A DNA stretch of 64,000 nucleotides, from assembly GCF_031755915.1 (NCBI RefSeq), contig NC_083386.1, forward strand, positions 4,839,501-4,903,500, in the 5' to 3' direction. The position numbers and the translations under genes were made by a program. The notes beneath the pieces were generated by a model that was not told the origin of the DNA, did no database searches, and saw only the letters and a program-made list of their open reading frames with translations. Source of the stretch: Ziziphus jujuba (lineage: Eukaryota > Streptophyta > Magnoliopsida > Rosales > Rhamnaceae). Of the stretch, positions 47,576 through 57,309 are shown piece after piece (position 1 is the stretch's first letter; each line of letters begins with the position of its first letter).

Positions 47576-50500
47576 TGTAACACCCCGTCCCAAATCGCAC
47601 CGGAATCCGTGCACGTTGACCAAGGTTGATCGTTGACCGTTGACCGAAGGGGTCAAAAGTTGACTTTTTGACTCGGTGGGAATTTCGAGTTGACCAGGGT
47701 ACCGTGGCGAAGTGCACGATACCATGAGTTCGTAGACTGGTAGCACGTTGAAAACGGAGCTACGGTTTGGAAGTTATGGACGAAACAAGTTGCGGTCCAA
47801 ACTGTCCAAGGGGTGCCGGAGTTGACTTTTTGTTTTGGGGGAAATGAGCTTTGACTCGTGCATGGTTGTGAAGTGCTCGTCGATACGAGTTCACAGACTA
47901 GCGGCACGCTCAAAACGGACATCCGGTTAAAAAGTTATGAACGTTTGAAGTTTATCGGATACCGTATTATTTTAATGTTTTTGGGTCGGTGAACAGTGAA
48001 ATGCCACGTGTCAACTTCTGATTGGTCCACGTGGCATGAACAGTGTCACACAGGGGTTTTTATTTGTTAAAACTCTCGGGGAAGAGAGAGAAAGAGAGAG
48101 AGGAGAGAGAAAGAGAGAGAGAGGACCGCCGGCCGCCGGACGTTTTCCACTGTTCCGGCCGATCTACAATGCACGCGCCGGCCAGCAAGCTTGCCCTCCT
48201 CATTTTCGGCAAAACCTCCAAATTTCACGGCGAACGGCCGCCGGACGCGCCCGGATCGGACCTCCGAAGATCGGCGGCGACCACGTGTCAACAGAACAGT
48301 GTCACACAGGGGTTTTTATTTGTTAAAACTCTCGGGGAAGAGAGAGAAAGAGAGAGAGGAGAGAGAAAGAGAGAGAGAGGACCGCCGGCCGCCGGACGTT
48401 TTCCACTGTTCCTGCCGATCTACAGTGCACTCGCCGGCCAGCAAGCTTGCCCTCCTCATTTCCGGCAAAACCTCCAAATTTCACGGCGAACGGCCGTCGG
48501 ACGCGCCCGGATCGGACCTCCGCAGATCGGCGGCGACTTTTTCCCCTCCACCACCGGCCACCGAGAATCGACCCTGTTCCGGCCGAGTTACTGTACATGC
48601 GCCAGCTAGCCTTGATCCTCTCCTCAACTCCGGCCGACCCACCAAAAATCACGGGCATCGGACCACCGACGCGCCGGGATTGGAGCGTTTTTCGGCGAGG
48701 GGCCGAAAATCTTCAAACGGTGATTTCTCCGCCGTCCGACCTCCGTTTTGCTCACCGCCGGTCCCGTTGGATTGCTCTCCTCAAGATCTATAAGTCTGCA
48801 AAATTTCACGGCCAACGGCCACCGCACGCGCCGCCGCCGGCGACGGTTGCCGGTGACCGCGGCGGCTCGCCGGAAAATACTGTTCCGGCGAGTACCCGAA
48901 ATTCCGGCCAGCTCCAGTCCGCAGTGTTTGACCTCCTGAACCCGAATCCGACTTCCGTTTCCGCCAATTCGCGACGGTTTGGGAGAATTGCGGAGCCGAA
49001 ATCCGAAAAGCTTTCCGGCGAGATTCCGACCCCGTCGGGTCCGATCACCGGAAAGTAAGACCGAATCCGTGATCCTCATCATACGAACTTCGATTCGGTA
49101 TATAACTCGTAACCCTTAGATGTCGTTTGGTGTTCGCTCCCCGGGTATCCATTTGGGAATTACCTGAATAAAATATTAATATTTTTGGTTGGTGCACTGT
49201 GGTTGTTTTAGGTGCACGTACGAGTGGCGGAGTTGATCCTGAGGAGGATCTTAGTTGATTTGCGTGCTCCAGGTGAGTGACCCACCTTCAAAAATTATTT
49301 TGGGCAATTAATTAAATTTAATTGGTATTTAATTTAGTATTTAAATTATGCTCATGTGGTGTGGTTTAATTATGGTTTTAATGCGGTTTAATTTAATTTA
49401 TTTGTTAGGCATGAGCAAGGTATGTTTCGGTATTAATTTTACGTGGTTTCAAATGTGATATCTCGGGCATAATTGGGTTAAATATTTTATGAAAATATTT
49501 GGTTAAATTTTATAAATTATGCCCGCGGTATTTTTATGGTTGCATCTTGTATTTAGAGGAAAATTGTGGTTTGTTGATTATCGCTGTTTCGTACCGGGTT
49601 ATTGGATAAAATATGTGGGATGGTGTTTTGTGAAATTTTGGTATACTCCCCACGGTGGTTTTTGGAAAAACGGTACGGTTGGTTACTTATGTTTATTTTT
49701 TAGACGCACTCATACAGTATTGGTGTTCTGGTGTATGGTGTATGGACACGTGGTTTAGCACGCGGTTATTATATGGTTTAGCGTGCGGTTTTTACTTCAC
49801 CCGTGAGTTGCCATTGGACCGTGGGCAGGCAAGGTTATTGTTGCGCACAGCCGCCCCCCTCCTTGGCCGGGTGATGGTTTTTTTAGCAGTTGGTACTATC
49901 GGGACGCCGAAGTGACCGCTGCAGGTTTCTCTCTTTAACCCCCCGCCAGTCGGTGCTCGGGACGCTGGGTATCGGAGGGCATCACCGGTATATGGTGTGG
50001 TGCGTCAGGTGTAATTGTCGGTGTAAATTGTAAATAATGGATTAAACCCCAAAGGTGTTCAAAATTATTTATTATAATTTTTTACATTTTAATTATATTT
50101 GGGGTATTTATTTATTTAATTGTTGTTTGTTAAATTATTTAATCCCTTGGTTTTTGGGAGGTATGTACATCGGGTTTTGCGAAAAGGTTTTAAAAAGGGA
50201 ACATTTCAAACGGAGCGATTGGTGAGAGTTTTGAGGAAAATTATTATTTTCCAACAGTTATTATTATTTATTTATTAATTGTTGGTACTTGTTCCACTCC
50301 TAAATTGTTATTATTTTATTATTATTATTAAAAGGTGTTCAGTAGTTCGGGTTACTCACGGAGATGATTAGCATCTCACACTCTTAAATTTCGTTCCCTT
50401 AGGTGCAAGTGGTGGTAGACGTTCTTCCGGAGCGAACCAAGTTTTCCGCTGCTGTTGTGTTTCGAGAAGTACTTCTGTACTCTTTCATTTCAGTGTATTA

Positions 50501-50815
50501 TTTCTTTTCAGCCTTGTTGTATTTCTGTTGCTTAGCACTTCTTAAAGCTCTGTATACTGTTGGGATACTTCTGTTTTATTGATGCATTGGACTGTTGTTG
50601 TTTTTGAGAAGTGCTGAAATTTGTGGAACAATTTGTACTTGTGGGAGGAATAAGGGGATGAATTTTAGAAGTATGTTTTCAGTGCAGGTAATTTGTGGTA
50701 AGTAAATCCCTTAGGAGAGGCTCTGTCGGATTTTCCATTGGAGAGTCCGGGAGGGTTTCCCTGGGATCAGGGCTGTCTAGGGTTCCGGGGAAGGAATTCT
50801 GGACGGGTCCTGACA
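47576..50815 (+). mobile_element. Solo LTR nested in the chromovirus internal region
   Basis: It runs from TGTAACACCCCGTCCC (47576) to CCTGACA (50815), 3,240 bp. A perfect 5-bp duplication, GCGCT, lies at 47571-47575 and 50816-50820. It is longer than its relatives because of a 256-bp tandem duplication at 48038-48549. It lies in the opposite orientation to its host element. Confidence 0.94.
48038..48549. repeat. 256-bp tandem duplication within the LTR
   Basis: GAACAGTGTCACACAGGGGT begins at 48038 and again at 48294, and the copies run on through the GA tract and GC-rich block with few differences. The duplicated part begins just downstream of the G-box, so it lies in the presumed promoter-proximal/leader region. 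Confidence 0.93.
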
Positions 50816-50820
50816 GCGCT

Positions 50821-53289
50821 TGTCCAATGACCTCACCCACTATCACTACCATCACGTCTAATAGTGACTTTAACTTTCCTCTTGTGCAACTTTCCTCCTC
50901 ATGCCCCCTAATTGAGGATATTCAACTAGGCCACGAGAACACAATCTGCAAGTCTTGGTCATAGTCGAACGCTAACCATAAAGTGCTTCTGAAGCATGCA
51001 TCCTTAAACCAACAACCAACTCTCCTAACTCGATCAGCAATTCAAAAGGTAAGATTAGAACTTAAGTCTAATTTCCTCAAATACTGGTATCACCAAGTTA
51101 AGGTTGAGATTAATTCTCTTATCTTCGATTACCCTCCTAGTACTTACAATTATAAACCCCTTGCTCCTCATTGATTAACCAATAGTCTTAACCTCGACAA
51201 ACATCAATCTTTCTTTTAACTAAATTTATCAAGGTCATGAATAAAATTTCTCAACATCCAAATACCATTCTTGAAAACCCTAAGTTCCCCCAATTTCAAA
51301 TAAATTCCATGAATCCACACCTCAACCAATAAGGAATTTAAATCTTAATTCTATCATCACCACCAATACTATGAACAAATCACTAGATCCTTAACCCATA
51401 AAAATATTCCACACTTTTTAAATCCTAACTACGTCCCAAAAAATCATACTCCTTATCATTGTAAATTATCACCAACAATATCAACCACCTTGAATCGATA
51501 AAGCACCATCAATACGAACCTTAAATCTCCAAGGAAATAAGATATCAAGATCTTAACTTCTAGAATGAAAATAACCATGCTTAAACATCTAACCATGCCT
51601 AAGGAATCATCCTCATCTCATTAACCTCATCAACAACCAAGTAGAACTTTAGTCGCTATCAGGATCTTGCTTGATTCTCTAAACACTGTCATACCTTCTC
51701 GTTGTGAATGATAGTTTAAGCACGAAATCCATGTTTACATCTCCCCACCTGACACTTTATTTGAATCTTGCAACTTCCTTTATCGTGCCAAACCATAATG
51801 TCATCTAGTGAGCATTCCGTACATCTTTGTACCCTTGGGGTGTATCGCATACATTGAATCACGTGCTTCCTTTAGGATCTCCTTTTTGAACTCAACGATA
51901 TCCTACTTTGGATTCTCAATTGGCGATACTTAAACCTTAAGTCGCTTTTGGAAAAACCATAACAAAAAACAAATAATAAAATATATTTTTCAAATATACC
52001 TAACTTGCATAGGCAATTGTTAAAACTCCACATTGGAACAATAATAAAAACATGAATAAATGCATAAAATCATATCTTAAAATCCATAGCGTAAAATGGA
52101 ATATGCACGCTCGTAATGGAGGTACGTACGACACCTTCTAACATGATACGTGGTCCATGATTCCAACTGTCGCCGACACTCTGCTACCAATACAAACCAG
52201 GGTGGTTGCCTATATTGGCCGTCCGATCCCCTGGACTCGTAGGCAACATGATTATGGGCTAGCTTTACATGGACCACATTGGTTCGCCGCCTCCATATGG
52301 TGCAGTATAATATCAAACAATATAACATACAAATACATGTACGAACATAAACAAAAATACTTGAATAAAACACCTTTAATTTCAAATACCACTTTGAAAA
52401 GCATTTAATTTTGATAATCGATCAGAAAAATATTTTGACGCCTTGAAATTGATCGACACACATTCGTACTCGGCAACGAGTATCTATTATGGGTGATGAC
52501 CTTGCTAAACCGTTGATAGCCGATACACACCCTTAGGCAATCATCATTCTTCTCCACGAACGAAACGGATACCATTCACGATGATAAGCTTGACCTAATG
52601 AAACCTTTATCCACCAAATCTTGCCGCTGAAACTTTCAGTCCTTTAACTTTACTGGAGTCACACGGCATGGCGGTACTGAAATAGATCGGCGTCCAAAGC
52701 CAAATCAATAATGATTCGATATCCTTTTTACAGTCGTAATCCAAATAACTTGCTGGGAATTGCTTTCGAATTGCTTCCCACTATTAGCAGTTCCAACGCT
52801 CCCCATCTTCTTTGGCATCAACCACTTGGGCCATAGACCCTTAACAACCATCCTCCGATAGCTCCTTACAATGACTGCAGAATTTAACCTCCATAAAGAC
52901 TTCCTAAATCCTCCACGAAGCACCACTTCAGGTAAGCTGAAACACTTTAACTTTACTCCTTTATGCTAGCGGTCCATAAACATAAGAACTACTCAATCCA
53001 TATCTAGGGTTGCTTCAGATCCGAAAAAGATTCACAGAATTGGATCTGCCCCCATTACTTGACCTTCAAAAAGAAAAGGCAATCCGCGACTATCGACTAC
53101 GCCATAGGAATTCCCCGTTAGGATAGGTGATTCTCATTGACACCCTCGAAGATTAGAGTTATTTCAACTCGGACCATGAATTTACTTCGAGACAAAGGGA
53201 AAGAACGCTTTAAGATGGGAAAAACAAGAGATTAGACACGGATGGGATGCATAACAATGCACAGTCCCTTAGGAATACTAGAACCTAGA
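50821..53289 (-). pseudogene. Chromovirus pol remnants (RT and integrase traces)
   Basis: On the minus strand, two stretches are recognisable. At about 52650-52440 the frame reads QDLVDKGFIRSSLSS and then FVEKNDDCLRVCIGYQRF, ending THNRYSLP. This matches the start of Ty3/Gypsy RT (LQDLLDKGFIRPS, FVKKKDG..R.CIDYR.LN, YPLP), with stops between. At about 51870-51780, YAIHPKGTKMYGMLTR with stops matches the H2C2 zinc-binding start of the integrase. The rest, including 50821-51770, 51880-52430 and the presumed gag area 52660-53289, is not recognisable. The RT lies only about 650 bp from the primer site, so gag and protease are mostly deleted. Confidence 0.7.
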
Positions 53290-53301
53290 GCTCTGATACC
53301 A
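53290..53301 (-). promoter_or_regulatory. Primer-binding site (initiator Met-tRNA) of the chromovirus
   Basis: GCTCTGATACCA on the plus strand is TGGTATCAGAGC on the minus strand, two bases inside the 5' LTR. This site fixes the sense direction of the whole LTR family. Confidence 0.88.
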
Positions 53302-53303
53302 AC

Positions 53304-55530
53304 TGTCAGGACCCGTCCAGAATTCCTTCCCGGAACCCTAGACAAACCCTGATCCCAGGGAAATATCACTGAACCTTCCAACGGAAAATCCGGCAGCATT
53401 TCCCCTAAGAGTAGGACTAACCAAAAATTACCTGCACTGAAAACACACTTCTATGTTCATCCCCTTATTCCTCCCACAATACTACAAATTGATTCCACAA
53501 ATTTACAGCACTCCAAATAACAACAGCAGCAACCCAGTGCATAAATAATAACTACACGTCCAATACAGTATACAGAGCATTATACAGATAAATGTGGAAT
53601 TTATACAATGACAGATAAGAAGTAATATAGGATGGAGAGGAAAAAAGGGAAGAAATACTTCTTGGACTTTCGGCAACGAACTGAGACGTTGGGCTCACCC
53701 CGGAAAATCAACGTCTCCAACCTGGACCTAGGGGAACGGAATTTAAGAGCGTGAGATGCTAATCATCGGGCATAATTATGAAAATTAAACCACCAATTTG
53801 AACAAATAATTTTCTTAAAATATTCAAACCAATTATGCCCAAAAATAATACTTAAAACCACGTACGATTATTACTGAAATATACTTTGCTCATGCATAAT
53901 AAATACTATTTAATCACCATAAAATAAGAATCGGGAATTTCTTAATGACCCCAAAATTTCATTTAGCACCAATGGGTAATTATATATATAAAATAATATT
54001 TTTCCCGATTATATTTAAAATACGCCATATGAGCATAAATTTCAGATATCAAATAAACACCAAATAAATATAATAAACTGCCCAAAATATTTTTAAAGGT
54101 GGGTCACTCACCTGGAGCAAGCAATTAAACCATGATCCACCATGGGATCAATTCCACGACTCACCCGTGCTCCTAGAACACAGTTCACACACAGTCAAAT
54201 AAATTAATATTTTATTCGGGTAAATAATACCCGGTATCCGGGGGGTCAAACACAAACATTAACCAACATGGTCGAATAATATACCGAATCGAAGCTTGAG
54301 TGATGAGGATCACGGATTCGGTCTTACTTTCCGGTGATCGGACCCGAGGTGGCCGGAATCTCGCCGGAAAGCTTTCGGGTTTCGACTCCTCAATTCTCCC
54401 AAACCGTCGCGAATTGGCAGAAAAGGATGCTGGATTCGGGTTCAGGAGGTTGAACACAGTGGACAAGGCGGTGCGACTGGGTACTCGCCGGAACAGTAAC
54501 TTCCGGCGAGCCGCCGCGGTCACCGACAACCGTCGCCGGCGGCGGCGCGTGCTGTGGCCGTTGGCTGAGATTTTTGGCAGTTTTGTAGATCGAGGGGAGA
54601 GGATTCCAACGGGACCGGCGGTGAGGAAAACAGAGGTCGGACGGCGGAGAAATCTGGGTTTGAAGATTTCCAGCCCCTCGCCGAAAAACGCTCCGATCCC
54701 GGCGCGTCGGAGGTCCGATGGCCGTAAAATTTGGTGGGCTGGCCGGAAATGAGGAGGTGGTGAGGGGTGGCTGGCGCGTGTGGCCGGAAAACGGCGGGAA
54801 AGGGGTCAAACGGTGGTGACCGGCTGTGGAGGGAAAAATAGCCGCCGAGCTTCGGCGCCTCGATCCGAGCGCGTCCTGCGGCCGGCGGTCGTGAAAATTG
54901 GAGGTTTGGGTAGCGGGGAACTGGGTTTCACCGGTGGCCGGCGCATGTAGCCCTCCAGTGGCCGGTCGTTTCTCTCTCTCCCTCTCTCTCTCCTCTCTCT
55001 CTTTCTCTCTCTTCCCTTAGATTTTTGTCAAATAAAAGCCACAGTGGTGACACTGTTCATCCACGTGGACCAATCAGATGACGACACATGGCATTTTACT
55101 GTTCATCAACTCAAAAATATTAAAATATTACGGTATCCGGCAAACTTCACACGTCCATAACTTTTTAACCGAATGTCCGTTTTAAGCGTGCCGCTAGTCT
55201 GTGAATTCGTATCGATGAGCACTTCACAACCATGCATGAGTCAAAGCTCATTTCCCCGTAAATAAAAAGTCAACTCCGGCATCCCTTGAACAGTTTGGAC
55301 CTCAACTTGTTTTGCTCATAACTTTCAAATCGTAGCTCCGTTTTCAACGTACTACTGGTCTACGAACTCATGCCAACGTGTACTTCGTAATGGTACCTCA
55401 GTCAACCTAGAATTTCAATCGAGTCAAAAAGTCAACTTTTGACCCTTTGGTCAAAGTCAAAGTCAACAGTCAACAGTCAACCTCGGTCAACGTGCAAAAA
55501 TTCCGACATGGTTCGGGACGGGGTGTTACA
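53304..55530 (-). repeat. 5' LTR of the chromovirus, with internal deletion
   Basis: It is 2,227 bp. Compared with its partner at 43965-46972, about 785 bp are missing at 53766, where GATGCTAATCAT jumps to CGGGCATAATTATG. The rest aligns closely. Confidence 0.88.
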
Positions 55531-55579
55531 TATTAATTTATTTTAATATTATTAATTTAATTTTGTAGTAAAATAGGAA

Positions 55580-56491
55580 ATGATGATGTTGTAATTGCCA
55601 TTTTATACAATTGAACATTAGTACAGAGTGATGGTGGCCATTGGGGATATCAAAATGGTAAAACTATAATGGTTTCCGTAGGCAAAAGATGCACAAAATT
55701 AGAGTTAGAGAATGAGATTTTCAATTTTATTGAGATAGATCGAAATGAATATTTGCTAAATCTAAAATGGATATATGGACAATGTGCAGAAAAGTTAGAT
55801 TATCTAGAAATATGCAAGGATAGGGTTGTGAAATGCTTTCTTCAAGAAGTGAGAAATGGAGGGATGACAATGATGCGACTTCCATTGTATATTGAGGTAA
55901 TTTTGAAAGTTGAACATGTATCTAGAAATATTCATCAAACAGCTTTTGCTTCAAATAATGGGAGTAATCAACATTCTTTTGCTCATCCTTCAATTATTGT
56001 TCTTCTACCATAAGTTCCCGATCCTGAACCCATTGAGGCTACATTTCATGACATTGTTTAGAGATCACGATGAAGTTAATGTCTGTAGAGCTTGGACATC
56101 ATTTAACTTCCATGAAAGAGTTGATGTTATAGGTGACTGTGCAGAACGGAATCCTAACCAAGAGGAGTATGAGAAGTTGAATAATATTAATCAATATGAG
56201 AATTACAATGCAACAAGGGATGATGTTAGCATTCAGTTGGATGATGTTGATCATAATGATGTAGATTTCGAATATGAGTTGCCCGACAATAATAATGATA
56301 TGCATCCTAAAATGAGCAATGAACAAGTTGATGATATTAGGGTTCATCATGCTACAAGTGACCACTTATCATCGAGCAACAAAAGTGGTTCTATGGCCAT
56401 ATGTTCATCAAAGTTCACTAACTGTGAGAGCATTGTAATTGGATATATATTTTGCAGCAAATGTGATTTACAGAATAAAATATCCAAATGA
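55580..56491 (+). pseudogene. MULE-like transposase N-terminal remnant
   Basis: A readable stretch with GGHWGYQNGKTIMVSVGKRC, then NEYLLNLKWIYGQCAEKLDY, then MRLPLYIEV resembles the N-terminal PB1-like domain of plant Mutator-like (MuDR) transposases. An in-frame TGA lies upstream (about 55611), before the GGHW motif. After about 56010 the frame shifts, and the following open frame (to 56491) is acidic and Asp/Asn-rich with no catalytic DDE region. The FAR1/MULE core and the SWIM zinc finger are missing. It starts 50 bp after the chromovirus 5' LTR, so that insertion may have removed or moved its 5' end. A host gene with the same domain is less likely because of the stops. Confidence 0.45.
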
Positions 56492-56689
56492 GTTTGAAAA
56501 GAAAAACAAATATATATCATTTTTTCCTTTTCTTTTAATTGGTTACTAATTTTAAACATCAATACATTTTTTTGTTAAATCCATCTTCATCTTATATAAT
56601 ACTTTTCTCCACTCTCAATTTTTTTATCCCACTATTAACTTAAATAATCTATTAGAAATTGATTTACCAAGTGGAATAAATATTATTCA

Positions 56690-56940
56690 ACAAATTCCGC
56701 TTGGAGAAAATTTTTTCCAATAGGAGGAAAATGATTTCCACTTGGAGGAAAATTTTTCCAACAGGAGGAAAACAATTTCTGCTTGGAAAAAAAATTTTCT
56801 GTCTAGTGAAAAGTTATCCAGAAGCTTCAACTGGTCTTCATATGGGATTTGCGACTGGAGGAAAATGTTTCCTCCAGGAGGAAAATTTTTCCGCCTAGAG
56901 AAAAAATTTTCCAACAAGTGGAAAATTTTACAGAACTGCA
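56690..56940. repeat. Degenerate palindromic minisatellite (GGAGGAAAATTTTTCC)n
   Basis: Variants of GGAGGAAAATTTTTCC, AACAGGAGGAAAA and CTTGGAGGAAAA recur about every 28-30 bp through 56700-56935 on both sides of a short unique insert (56822-56850). Each unit is itself close to a palindrome. It is open in several frames on both strands only because of its repeat structure. Confidence 0.8.
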
Positions 56941-57171
56941 ATTGAGTTCATAATATGTTTTGTACATAATGAAATTCTAATAAATAAAATGGCACATTTT
57001 CTATAAGATCAATTAGTTATCCTTACATCAATAACACATCGTTATCTTCGTTAAATAAACATTATAAGTCACTTTTATCTGTACAATTAAAAGACTAACA
57101 TAATAAAGAATATGCATCTATAAATATGACAAAAGTAAAGAAAAATGCATCACCACGCAGCTCATATGCTT

Positions 57172-57300
57172 AGTTCTTTATTGTAAGCCACATGAGCATA
57201 CTTCCTTCTAAAGAACTCTATGTTATTTTGTATGAAACTCAATGGTAATCTAGCATATAAAAACTCCATGAACTTGAGCACAAAAATATCACAGTCACCA
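57172..57300 (-). pseudogene. Ulp1-type (peptidase C48) cysteine protease, last exon
   Basis: On the minus strand, after an acceptor (TTTGTTGCAG) whose AG lies at 57301-57302, the exon reads SGDCDIFVLKFMEFL and later IEFFRRKYAHVAYNKELSI, then TGA at 57172-57174. SGDC.(I/V)FV is the catalytic-cysteine motif of Ulp1 SUMO-protease domains, and FFR.K is the typical end. Ulp1 enzymes cleave SUMO precursors and conjugates. Plant transposons of the MULE type often carry a copy of this domain. The His and Asp parts should lie in exons further right, which I could not recognise. An upstream open stretch (about 57655-57550, VEKQSIKFEIVELQVNAEK) may be another exon. Whether it is intact or a remnant is not known. 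Confidence 0.5.
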
Positions 57301-57309
57301 CTGCAACAA

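Larger units (their letters stand above)
43965..55530 (-). mobile_element. Ty3/Gypsy chromovirus with two LTRs, heavily decayed
   Basis: The LTRs lie at 43965-46972 and 53304-55530. On the minus strand the order is 5' LTR (55530-53304), primer-binding site, RT trace, integrase zinc-finger trace, nested solo LTR, chromodomain trace, polypurine tract and 3' LTR. This is the Ty3/Gypsy order with a terminal chromodomain. The flanks are TATTC and TATTA, a 5-bp duplication with one mismatch. Without the nested LTR, only about 3.1 kb of internal sequence remains, so gag, protease and much of pol are gone. Tekay/Del affiliation is inferred from the long LTR and chromodomain. Confidence 0.88.

Noticed and set aside
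52077..52408. Open frames on both strands in the chromovirus internal region as a host gene
   Set aside because: They lie between the RT and integrase traces, carry no domain, and are best read as decayed pol.
56687..56945. Three overlapping frames with NFF/GGK-type repeats
   Set aside because: They are produced by the palindromic minisatellite, which is open on both strands.
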